A stretch of 64,000 nucleotides of DNA from assembly GCA_051648365.1 (NCBI GenBank), contig JBOFEZ010000062.1, positions 1 to 64,000 on the forward strand. The letters are read 5' to 3'. This DNA is from JAGNZR01 sp051648365 (GTDB lineage: Bacteria > Fusobacteriota > Fusobacteriia > Fusobacteriales > Fusobacteriaceae). A model generated the notes under the pieces. That model made no database searches. It saw only the letters and a program-made list of their open reading frames with translations, and was not told where the DNA came from. Below, one piece after another: positions 23,776-30,942 of the stretch (the stretch's first letter is position 1; every line of letters starts with the position of its first letter). Both the position numbers and the translations under genes were made by a program.

Positions 23776-25587
23776 ATGAATATATTAATGGCACTTTCTC
23801 AATTAGAGGTTACAGGAGCGGAAGTCTATGCAGTAACCCTAGCAAATGATTTGGTGGAAAGAGGCAATAAGGTATGGATAGTTTCCGATACTTTGACAAA
23901 ACACACAGAAGCTCAATATATTAGTATAAAGTTTAACAAGCGTAGTTTTAAAAATAGAATTGATCAAGTAAAAAAACTTTTAGAAATAATAAAGGAGAAT
24001 GATATCCAGGTGGTACATGCTCATTCTAGAGCTTCATCATGGGCAGCAAATATAGCTTGTAAAATAAGTGGGATACCTATGGTAACAACGGTGCATGGTC
24101 GTCAGCCAGTTCATTTTTCTAGAAAAATAATAAAAGGCTTCGGAGACTACATTTTACCTGTTTGTGAAAATATAGAAAAGCACATAAGAAAAGATTTAGG
24201 GGTAAAAGGAGAAGAAATAGAGGTAATTAGAAATCCTATTGATAGCAAAAGTTATTATTTTGCAGAGACTAACGATAATATCAAATATAAGATTTCAATA
24301 ATAGGAAGACTTTCGGGGCCAAAAGGAGATGTGGCCTACAGCATTTTATCTGAAATATCAGAGAATACAAAATTTGACATTCAAGTGGTGGGAGGAAAAG
24401 AAGTTCCGGAAAGATTTGAAAAATTCAGAGAGAGAGTAAAATTTTTAGGTTATGTGGATAATGTTCCTCAAGTTATAAGAGAAAGTGATATAGTAATAGG
24501 GGCTGGAAGAGTAGCTGTAGAAGGGATACTCAGTGGAAGACCTGTGATTGCTGTAGGAGAATTTTCTTTGCTGGGAGTTATGGATAGAAAAACAATCTCA
24601 ACTGGACTTGCTTCTAATTTTGGAGATATAGGTGAAACTTCCCAAACAAATTATGATTTTTCAAAAATTCTTACAATGGTGAATCAGGCTTTGAATTTGA
24701 GGGAGAATAGAGAGGAACTTAATTTTCTTCGTGAAAAGGTAGAAAAAGAGTTTTCTAAAGATGAAATAATTTCTAAAATAGAAAAAATCTATCAGAGATC
24801 ATATGTCTTGAAGAGAAAATATGAAATTCCTCTAATTATGTACCATAGAATAATAGAGGATAAAGAGGAAGAAAAGGGAGTACACGGAAATTATACTTTA
24901 AAAAAAGATTTTGAAGAACAGTTGAAATACCTTGCTGAGAATGGATATGAAACCCTAACTTTTACAGATCTTTCTGGAAATAGATATAAAAACAGATTTA
25001 ACAGAGGAAAGAAAAAAGTGATACTGACTTTTGACGATGGATACGAAGATAATTACAGGGTAGCTTTTCCTATTTTGAAAAAATATAAATCTAAAGGGGT
25101 TATATACCTAATGGCAGAAGCCACTTATAATAAATGGGATATGGAGCATCCAACAGCTCCAGAAAAACAATTTAATCTTATGAGTGACAGGGAAATAAAA
25201 GAGATGAAGGAGTCGGGGCTTGTAGAGTTCGGAGTACATACTCTCAGTCATCCGAGGCTTAGCCAACTTACTCTAGAAGAGATAGATTATGAGATAAATG
25301 AATCTAAAAAAAGAATAGAGAAGAAACTTGGAGTAAAAGCTCTCAGTTTTGCATATCCGTATGGTGATTACGATGAAAGAGTGAAAAGAATAGCTCAAGA
25401 AAGTGGATTTGAATTTATTGTGGCAACAGACAGAGGGTCAGTTTGTTTTTCTGATGATTTAGGCGAAATACGTAGGATAGGTATGTTCTCTAAAAATACT
25501 CTTTTTAATTTTAGGCGAAAAGTGAGTGGAAGATATAATTTCATTAAGATAAAAAGAGAAAAAAGAAAAAGTGATAAAAAAATATAA
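23776..25587 (+). CDS. Fusion: GT4-type glycosyltransferase + polysaccharide deacetylase
   Basis: This 603-aa protein joins two enzymes. Residues 1-345 are a GT-B fold glycosyltransferase: a GAEVYAVTLA N-terminal loop, VVHAHSRASSW, TTVHGRQ, IGRLSGPKGD and an E-rich nucleotide-binding VEGILSGRPVIAVG. Residues 355-590 are a NodB-type carbohydrate esterase (CE4) domain. The metal ligands are D419-D420 in TFDDGYEDN and the H488-x3-H492 pair in HTLSHP, with AYPYGDYDER after. No signal peptide or membrane helix is seen, so the deacetylase may act on a cytoplasmic, lipid-linked sugar. galE follows 15 nt downstream, supporting surface-glycan work. Substrates are unknown. Confidence 0.9.
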   Translation: MNILMALSQLEVTGAEVYAVTLANDLVERGNKVWIVSDTLTKHTEAQYISIKFNKRSFKNRIDQVKKLLEIIKENDIQVVHAHSRASSWAANIACKISGIPMVTTVHGRQPVHFSRKIIKGFGDYILPVCENIEKHIRKDLGVKGEEIEVIRNPIDSKSYYFAETNDNIKYKISIIGRLSGPKGDVAYSILSEISENTKFDIQVVGGKEVPERFEKFRERVKFLGYVDNVPQVIRESDIVIGAGRVAVEGILSGRPVIAVGEFSLLGVMDRKTISTGLASNFGDIGETSQTNYDFSKILTMVNQALNLRENREELNFLREKVEKEFSKDEIISKIEKIYQRSYVLKRKYEIPLIMYHRIIEDKEEEKGVHGNYTLKKDFEEQLKYLAENGYETLTFTDLSGNRYKNRFNRGKKKVILTFDDGYEDNYRVAFPILKKYKSKGVIYLMAEATYNKWDMEHPTAPEKQFNLMSDREIKEMKESGLVEFGVHTLSHPRLSQLTLEEIDYEINESKKRIEKKLGVKALSFAYPYGDYDERVKRIAQESGFEFIVATDRGSVCFSDDLGEIRRIGMFSKNTLFNFRRKVSGRYNFIKIKREKRKSDKKI

Positions 25588-25602
25588 AAAGGATGTGGAA
25601 TA

Positions 25603-26583
25603 ATGAAAACAGTTTTAGTTACAGGAGGAGCAGGATATATCGGTAGCCATGCAGTAGTGGAACTATTAGATTCTGGTTATGAAGTTATTGTGTTGGACAA
25701 TCTTGAAAACGGTTACAGAGAACTGGTAGACAGCAGAGCCAAATTTTATTTAGGGGATGTAAGAGAGATATCTAGCTTTGAAGATATTTTTGTCGAGAAC
25801 AAAATAGATGCGATTATGCATTTTGCAGGTTATATTAAAGTTGGAGAAAGTACTTTGGAACCAAATATGTATTATCTTAATAATAGCTACGGAGTTATGA
25901 ATATAATAGAAGTCATGAAAAAATATTCTGTAAAAAATATAGTTTTTTCTTCAACGGCTGCTGTTTATGGAGATGTTAAAGGAGAAGGACTGGTAACTGA
26001 GGAATATCCTCAAAATCCTATAAATCCATATGGAATGAGTAAATTAATGGCTGAAAAAGTAATAATAGATGCAGCTAAAGCATACGGAATAAATTATTCG
26101 ATTTTCAGATATTTTAATGTTGGAGGGGCCCATGAGAAATATCCAATTGGTCAGAAAGGTGATGGAGTAACAGCTCTTATCTCAATACTTCTCCAGGTAG
26201 CAAGTGGTCAAAGAGACAGATTGGAAATATATGGAAATGATTATTCTACTAAAGATGGAACAGGAATAAGAGATTATATTCATGTTGTGGATTTGGTAAG
26301 AGCACATGTTCTTGCACTTCCAGCTTTGGAAAAAAATATAAGCGGAATATATAATCTTGGAAACGGAAATGGATTTACTGTGCTTGAGATGTTAGAAGGA
26401 GCAAGAAAAGTTACTCATCATCCTATACTTGCAACTTTTGTAGAACGTCGTCTGGGAGATCCAGCATCAGTAGTAGCAGCAAGCGAAAAAGCTAGAAATA
26501 TTCTAGGATGGAAACCTATTTATACAGATGTTAATAAAATAATTTCTACAGCTTGGAATTTTATGGAAAAACAAAAAAAATAA
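25603..26583 (+). CDS. galE: UDP-glucose 4-epimerase
   Basis: GalE interconverts UDP-glucose and UDP-galactose using tightly bound NAD. The Rossmann motif GGAGYIGSH is at residues 7-15. The catalytic Y-x3-K is in NPYGMSKLMAEK (about 145-156), with the active Ser/Thr in FSSTAAVYGD. The 326-aa length is typical. It follows the glycosyltransferase-deacetylase fusion directly and probably supplies its sugar nucleotide. Relatives with the same motifs can accept UDP-GlcNAc, so this specificity is uncertain. A terminator hairpin is present at 26594-26645. Confidence 0.95.
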   Translation: MKTVLVTGGAGYIGSHAVVELLDSGYEVIVLDNLENGYRELVDSRAKFYLGDVREISSFEDIFVENKIDAIMHFAGYIKVGESTLEPNMYYLNNSYGVMNIIEVMKKYSVKNIVFSSTAAVYGDVKGEGLVTEEYPQNPINPYGMSKLMAEKVIIDAAKAYGINYSIFRYFNVGGAHEKYPIGQKGDGVTALISILLQVASGQRDRLEIYGNDYSTKDGTGIRDYIHVVDLVRAHVLALPALEKNISGIYNLGNGNGFTVLEMLEGARKVTHHPILATFVERRLGDPASVVAASEKARNILGWKPIYTDVNKIISTAWNFMEKQKK

Positions 26584-26593
26584 CTTAGAATAA

Positions 26594-26645
26594 AAAAGAA
26601 AGGATAGCTTTGGGAAATAAAAATCTTGAGGTTATCCTTTCTTTT
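26594..26645 (+). terminator. Terminator of galE
   Basis: Arms AAAAGAAAGGATA (26594-26606) and TATCCTTTCTTTT (26633-26645) pair perfectly around a 26-nt loop. The loop is long, so efficiency is less certain. Confidence 0.7.
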
Positions 26646-26745
26646 CTCAATTTAAATAGCATCAAATAAATTAGCGAAGATAAGTTTTCGAGTGTATTCA
26701 CAGAGATGTGATAAAGTCTTTGGAATCCAACCAAGTTAAAGCGCA

Positions 26746-26799
26746 AAATATTGCAATATTTAAAGTATAAAGCTTAGATTTTTGTTTGATTATACTTTA
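26746..26799. repeat. Paired inverted repeats upstream of the ClC gene (operator candidates)
   Basis: A perfect 16-bp palindrome lies at 26746-26761 (AAATATTG, CAATATTT). Directly beside it is a second perfect 10-bp inverted repeat, TAAAGTATAA (26761-26770) with TTATACTTTA (26790-26799), spaced by 19 nt. The second arm overlaps the putative -35. The region 26646-26745 shows nothing I can name. Confidence 0.6.
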
Positions 26800-26824
26800 C
26801 TTTTTATAAGTTTTGTGTTATTAT
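26796..26824 (+). promoter_or_regulatory. Putative promoter of the ClC gene
   Basis: TTTACT (26796-26801), a 17-bp spacer and TATTAT (26819-26824) with an extended TGT. The -35 is weak. Confidence 0.55.
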
Positions 26825-26857
26825 TCGGGTTGCGACAATATATTTTAAGGAGATTTT

Positions 26858-28447
26858 ATGAACAGTAAAAAAGATATTCAAAACCATGTTGAACTTCTCC
26901 AAAAAGGAAATAAAGGATTGTATGGTCTTTCAATTTTAGTAGGTATTGCAACTGGTATTACCGTATCTTTTTATAGATATGGACTATCTTTTGCGGAAAT
27001 CCTCAGAAATAGATATATTAATAAAGATCTTTTAACAAATCCAGTTAAGCTTATTTTCATTTGGTTGATTTTTATTGCGATTGGACTTTTTGTAGATTAT
27101 ATTTCTAAAAAATTTCCAACAACTGGAGGAAGTGGTATTCCTCAAGTTAAAGCTTTAATTTTAAGAAAACTTGATTACTTATTTTGGCCAAAAGAACTTT
27201 TGGTTAAATTTTTCGGTGGCTTACTTGGCATAGGTGCTGGTCTATCACTTGGTAGAGAAGGTCCTTCTGTACAACTGGGTTCTTATATTGGTTATGGATT
27301 TACAAAGATATTTAAAAGAAATTACGTTGATGAAAAATATCTTGTGACAGCTGGTTCCAGTGCCGGTTTAGCTGGTGCATTTGGAGCACCGTTATCAGGA
27401 GTAATATTTAGTATGGAAGAATTACATCGTTTCTTTTCATCTAAACTTATTATATGTACATTTTTAGCAAGTATATTCTCTAATTTTGTATCTAGAAGAA
27501 TATTTGATATGAAACCATCTTTTGATTTATATACAAAATATCCAACAAATATAAATCCTTATTTGCAATTTTTATTCTTTATTGCTTTTGGTATTATATT
27601 AGCTTTCTTTGGAAAATTATTTACTGTTTCTTTAACTAAAACACAAGATATTTTCAGAGATATTAAGCTTCCTAGAGCTTTTAAAATATCTTCAGTTATG
27701 ACTTTATCGTTTATTATATGTTTTATTATGCCTGATATGGCTGGTGGTGGACATCATTTAGTTGAAGAAATGCCACACATTAATCAAACTATATTGTTTT
27801 TATTATTTTTATTTATAGTTAAGCTACTGTTTACTACAATATCTTATGCAACTGGATTCCAGGGTGGAATTTTCCTTCCGATGTTAGTTTTAGGAGCTAT
27901 ACTCGGTAAAATATATGCACTAATACTTATTTCTGGATTTGGTTTAGGACATGAATTTATTGTAAATTATATGATTTTGGGTATGGCTGGTTTTTTTGTT
28001 GCTGTTGTAAGAGCTCCTATAACTGGCATTATTCTTATACTTGAAATGACTGGAAGTTTTGATCATCTTTTAGCTATTGCAACAGTTTCAATTGTTGCCT
28101 ACTATATTACCGAATTATTAAAACTAGAACCAATATATGAAATACTTTATGAAAGAATGCCTAAAAAGAAAATTGCTGATGATTTAGAAGACGAGCGGCA
28201 CGAACAGATGGAGAAAGCAATTATATGCATTCCTGTTTCTGCTGATTCTGAGTTGGAAAACAAATTAATAAAAGAAGTTAAATGGCCTAAAAACTCTCTT
28301 GTTATTGGGATTAAAAGAGCTGACGTTGAATATATTCCCAAAGGAATTAGTCGAATTTTAGCTGGTGATGTTATTGTTTTATTGTTATCAAATAAACAAG
28401 CCAATATTTCCAATGAAGAACTATTCAAAATGGGAACAGGCCATTAA
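26858..28447 (+). CDS. ClC-family chloride channel/exchanger with TrkA-C domain
   Basis: This 529-aa protein is a ClC-type chloride channel or Cl-/H+ exchanger. The signature loops are GGSGIPQV (about 90-97), GREGPSVQLGS (about 132-142) and GFQGGIFLPMLVLGA (about 335-349). About ten hydrophobic segments fill residues 20-425. The last ~85 residues form a TrkA-C (RCK_C) domain, often a ligand-sensing module. The GREGP motif speaks against the fluoride-specific ClC-F group. Codon use stands out: many GGT, ATT and TTA codons, whereas adjacent genes prefer GGA and ATA. Recent horizontal acquisition is a reasonable inference. It has its own promoter region and terminator. Confidence 0.93.
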   Translation: MNSKKDIQNHVELLQKGNKGLYGLSILVGIATGITVSFYRYGLSFAEILRNRYINKDLLTNPVKLIFIWLIFIAIGLFVDYISKKFPTTGGSGIPQVKALILRKLDYLFWPKELLVKFFGGLLGIGAGLSLGREGPSVQLGSYIGYGFTKIFKRNYVDEKYLVTAGSSAGLAGAFGAPLSGVIFSMEELHRFFSSKLIICTFLASIFSNFVSRRIFDMKPSFDLYTKYPTNINPYLQFLFFIAFGIILAFFGKLFTVSLTKTQDIFRDIKLPRAFKISSVMTLSFIICFIMPDMAGGGHHLVEEMPHINQTILFLLFLFIVKLLFTTISYATGFQGGIFLPMLVLGAILGKIYALILISGFGLGHEFIVNYMILGMAGFFVAVVRAPITGIILILEMTGSFDHLLAIATVSIVAYYITELLKLEPIYEILYERMPKKKIADDLEDERHEQMEKAIICIPVSADSELENKLIKEVKWPKNSLVIGIKRADVEYIPKGISRILAGDVIVLLLSNKQANISNEELFKMGTGH

Positions 28448-28459
28448 TTTTATTTTTGG

Positions 28460-28496
28460 CTGTCGACAAAGAAATTTGTCGACAGTTCTTTTTTTT
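28460..28496 (+). terminator. Terminator of the ClC gene
   Basis: An 11-bp perfect stem CTGTCGACAAA/TTTGTCGACAG (28460-28485) has a GAAA loop and a T tract. Confidence 0.92.
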
Positions 28497-28533
28497 ATCA
28501 TTTTTTGATGGTTAATAGCAATATCTTTTTATT

Positions 28534-28573
28534 AAAAAAGCGACTATTGAATATTTTCAATAGTCGCTTTTTT
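28534..28573 (-). terminator. Bidirectional terminator between the ClC gene and pssA
   Basis: An 18-bp perfect inverted repeat (28534-28551 with 28556-28573) with a 4-nt loop has A and T tracts at its ends. On the minus strand it directly follows the pssA stop at 28588. Together with the stem at 28460 it isolates the ClC gene. Confidence 0.9.
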
Positions 28574-28587
28574 AAATATTTTCTATC

Positions 28588-29313
28588 TTATTCACTATCT
28601 TTTTCGCTCTGGAATCTCGAAAGAGCAAAAAAATGGATGTTGTAAAGCACATAGAAAGCAGTAACCAGAAATAAACTATATTTTAAAGTTACTAAAATAG
28701 CTAGAAGAAAAAGTGGGAACATCTTTTTAGGGATAGATGCAAAAACTTTATCTGGTGTTTGGAAAGGGATAGTACTTACCATAAGAACCGCAGCTAATAT
28801 AGCTATAATTGAGAATACTTCATTTGAAAAAATATCTATTCTTCCAAAAACATCACTATATCTTAAAGTTTCAGCAAGAAGGTAATACGAAACAACTAAA
28901 GAAGCCCCACATGGAATGGGCATTCCACTAAAGTCATCTTTTTCACTTGAAGCTGTAGTCATTATATTGAATTTAACCAGTCTCATAACTCCACAAAGAG
29001 CATAGATAAATGAAATAGGAACAACAAACTGAGAAAGTTTACTATCAATACTTAAAATCGAAAAAATAAAGATTCCAGGAGCTAAACCAAAGGATATAGC
29101 ATCACAAAAAGAATCAAATTCTTTACCGAATTCACTAAAAGCATCCAATTTTCTTGCTGTTTTTCCATCTAAAGTATCGCAAACCATAGCTGCGATTATA
29201 AACCAGATAGCGTGCGAGAAATTTCCCTTTATAGATGCAGTTATACTCAAATACCCCAAAAACATATTAGCTGCAGTTATTGCATTAGGTGCAATATACT
29301 TTTTTTCAATCAT
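28588..29313 (-). CDS. pssA: CDP-diacylglycerol-serine O-phosphatidyltransferase
   Basis: PssA makes phosphatidylserine from CDP-diacylglycerol and serine, leading to phosphatidylethanolamine. The CDP-alcohol phosphotransferase motif is complete: DG-x2-AR-x8-G-x3-D-x3-D (about residues 50-73). Six or so hydrophobic segments give an integral membrane protein of 241 aa. I chose the ATG at 29313, which has AGGGAG at 8 nt; the in-frame GTG three codons earlier touches that site. The promoter (29354-29382) is embedded in a 13-bp inverted repeat. It is monocistronic, with psd not nearby. Confidence 0.93.
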   Translation of the reverse strand: MIEKKYIAPNAITAANMFLGYLSITASIKGNFSHAIWFIIAAMVCDTLDGKTARKLDAFSEFGKEFDSFCDAISFGLAPGIFIFSILSIDSKLSQFVVPISFIYALCGVMRLVKFNIMTTASSEKDDFSGMPIPCGASLVVSYYLLAETLRYSDVFGRIDIFSNEVFSIIAILAAVLMVSTIPFQTPDKVFASIPKKMFPLFLLAILVTLKYSLFLVTAFYVLYNIHFFALSRFQSEKDSE

Positions 29314-29331
29314 TAAAATCACTCCCTAAAA

Positions 29332-29374
29332 ATAATTAATCTGTAATGACTTGATTTTATCACAGATTAATTAT
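29332..29374. repeat. 13-bp inverted repeat on the pssA promoter (operator candidate)
   Basis: ATAATTAATCTGT (29332-29344) and ACAGATTAATTAT (29362-29374) are perfect inverted copies separated by 17 nt. They bracket the -10 box of pssA, one arm lying in the -35/-10 spacer and one past the start point. An RNA stem cannot contain both arms. Confidence 0.65.
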
Positions 29375-29382
29375 AAAATCAA
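29354..29382 (-). promoter_or_regulatory. Promoter of pssA
   Basis: On the minus strand the -35 is TTGATT (29377-29382) and the -10 is TAAAAT (29354-29359) with a 17-bp spacer. Confidence 0.72.
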
Positions 29383-29422
29383 CAATAGAGATGTTTTAAA
29401 TAAAAAATAAAGAAGCGAAAGC

Positions 29423-29451
29423 TTGACAACATTGGTCAAAAATGGTAATAT
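29423..29451 (+). promoter_or_regulatory. Promoter of the SRP RNA gene
   Basis: A consensus TTGACA (29423-29428), a 17-bp spacer and TAATAT (29446-29451) with an extended TGG. The expected start agrees with the 5' end of the RNA at about 29459. Confidence 0.85.
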
Positions 29452-29458
29452 TATGAAT

Positions 29459-29569
29459 GTCGTAGATGAAGTATAAATTGGTGGCATATCTGCAGCGAAC
29501 CGTGTCAGATTCGGAAGGAAGCAGCACTAAGTTGTTAGATATGGGTATCGCTTGAGCTTTATCTACGAC
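29459..29569 (+). ncRNA. ffs: Signal recognition particle RNA, small bacterial type (4.5S)
   Basis: The SRP RNA binds Ffh and targets inner-membrane proteins. The conserved apical domain reads GTCAGATTCGGAAGGAAGCAGC-like, with the GGAA tetraloop and the asymmetric loop. The terminal arms GTCGTAGATGAAG and CTTTATCTACGAC pair and define the 111-nt ends. Its promoter is at 29423-29451 and the terminator at 29589-29618. The small size marks the domain-IV-only form. Confidence 0.95.
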
Positions 29570-29588
29570 ACTTAATTATTATTAATTT

Positions 29589-29618
29589 AAGCCATGAGTT
29601 TTCATGGCTTTTTTTTTA
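29589..29618 (+). terminator. Terminator of the SRP RNA gene
   Basis: A 9-bp stem AAGCCATGA/TCATGGCTT with a 4-nt loop is followed by a T tract. The GNAT-CDF gene begins just after it. Confidence 0.88.
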
Positions 29619-29631
29619 CACGGAGGAAAAT

Positions 29632-30879
29632 ATGTTTAAATTAGAAGAAAGTAGAAATATCCTTGAAAATGAAGAGAAATTAAAAACTTTAGACTCTAAA
29701 TTTACATTTAAGCACAAAAGAGAATATTTTGTAGATTTAGAAGGTGAAGAGATTATTTCATATGCAGAGATAGAAATAAATAAAGAAGAAAAAAGTTTTA
29801 TTATCCACAGAATTTTTGTATCTTCAGGAGAAAGACATAAATCTCATGGGAAAAAAATGGTAAATTTTTTAGAAAAAAAATTAAAAAAATATAAATGCGA
29901 AAAAATTATATACCCTTATTTTGAAAATAGAGTATTTTTTGAAAAAGTAGGATTTAAACCAGAGGGAGAAATACTCGTATATAATCAGATTCAATTAAGA
30001 AAAAAGAGACAGCAAGAAAATAACAAAGTCATAATATTTTCTATTTTAGGAAATACAGTTTTAGCGATTACGAAAATAATATGGGGAATAAAAGGTAAAT
30101 CGAGAGCCCTTCTTTCAGACGGAATAAATTCACTTTCAGATATAGGCACATCAACAGGAATACTTATAGGAGTCCACTACAGCAATATGCCAGCAGATGA
30201 AGAGCATCCCTACGGGCATGAAAGAATAGAATCTATTGTTGCTAATATTTTGGGGATATTCATGATACTTACAGCCTTTGAGCTTCTACGTGGAACTGTC
30301 GACCTTCTTTGGAGTTACTATAAAGATGGAGGAAACAGTAATATCCCTCAAATAAACACAATAATATGGGGAATATTTTCAGCTATAGTGAAGTATTTTA
30401 TGTATAATTATAAGATGAAGATAGGTAAAGATACAGGGAACAGTGCTCTTATAGCAGATGCCAAAGATAGTAAAAATGATATTTTCACATCTTTAGGAGC
30501 AGTTTTGGGTATAGTTTTAGCAATCTATGTAAATCCGATTTTTGACCTAATTCTCAGTTTGCCTATTGCACTGATTATAATGAAAGAGGGGATGTCTATA
30601 ATTTTTGAAAATGCACACATAATAATGGATAAACAAGATAAAGATTTTCTTCAGGAGATAGAAGAATATATATATAGAAACACCGAGATAAAAAACGTCC
30701 ACGAAATTCAGATGAGAAGTTCAGGAGATAAAATATTCTTAAATATGGATATCAGAGTTCCTGGAAACATTACAGTAGAAGAAGCTCACACACTTGCGGA
30801 CGTCTTGAAAAATTCTATTTTAATAGAGTTTCCAGAAGTTAAGGAAGTTCTGATTCATGTAGACCCGATAATTGAATAA
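29632..30879 (+). CDS. Fusion: GNAT acetyltransferase-like domain + CDF metal transporter
   Basis: This 415-aa protein joins two modules. Residues 1-125 resemble a GNAT acyltransferase: a VSSGERHKSHGKKMV acetyl-CoA loop (R-x2-S-x-G, first Gly lost) and a YFENRVFFEKVGFKPEG end. Residues 130-415 are a cation diffusion facilitator with about six membrane helices and a cytoplasmic metal-sensing domain. HPYGHERIE is conserved. The transport site is N166-x3-D170 in helix 2 and D279-x3-D283 in helix 5. An N-D-D-D set is the pattern described for manganese CDF exporters, while zinc types carry a His. Mn(II) export is therefore the best guess. GGAGG precedes the ATG. Confidence 0.88.
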   Translation: MFKLEESRNILENEEKLKTLDSKFTFKHKREYFVDLEGEEIISYAEIEINKEEKSFIIHRIFVSSGERHKSHGKKMVNFLEKKLKKYKCEKIIYPYFENRVFFEKVGFKPEGEILVYNQIQLRKKRQQENNKVIIFSILGNTVLAITKIIWGIKGKSRALLSDGINSLSDIGTSTGILIGVHYSNMPADEEHPYGHERIESIVANILGIFMILTAFELLRGTVDLLWSYYKDGGNSNIPQINTIIWGIFSAIVKYFMYNYKMKIGKDTGNSALIADAKDSKNDIFTSLGAVLGIVLAIYVNPIFDLILSLPIALIIMKEGMSIIFENAHIIMDKQDKDFLQEIEEYIYRNTEIKNVHEIQMRSSGDKIFLNMDIRVPGNITVEEAHTLADVLKNSILIEFPEVKEVLIHVDPIIE

Positions 30880-30900
30880 TAATAGGTATTATGGTATAAT
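30872..30900 (+). promoter_or_regulatory. Promoter of pcrA (and the lipid A operon)
   Basis: TTGAAT (30872-30877), a 17-bp spacer and a perfect TATAAT (30895-30900) with an extended TGG. The -35 overlaps the stop codon of the preceding gene. Confidence 0.8.
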
Positions 30901-30942
30901 ATGAAAATAAATAAAAATTGAGAAAACAGACGGGAGTGTATT

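Noticed and set aside
26646..26857. Possible fluoride riboswitch before the ClC gene
   Set aside because: No conserved fluoride-aptamer core was seen, and the channel has the GREGP chloride signature rather than the ClC-F form.
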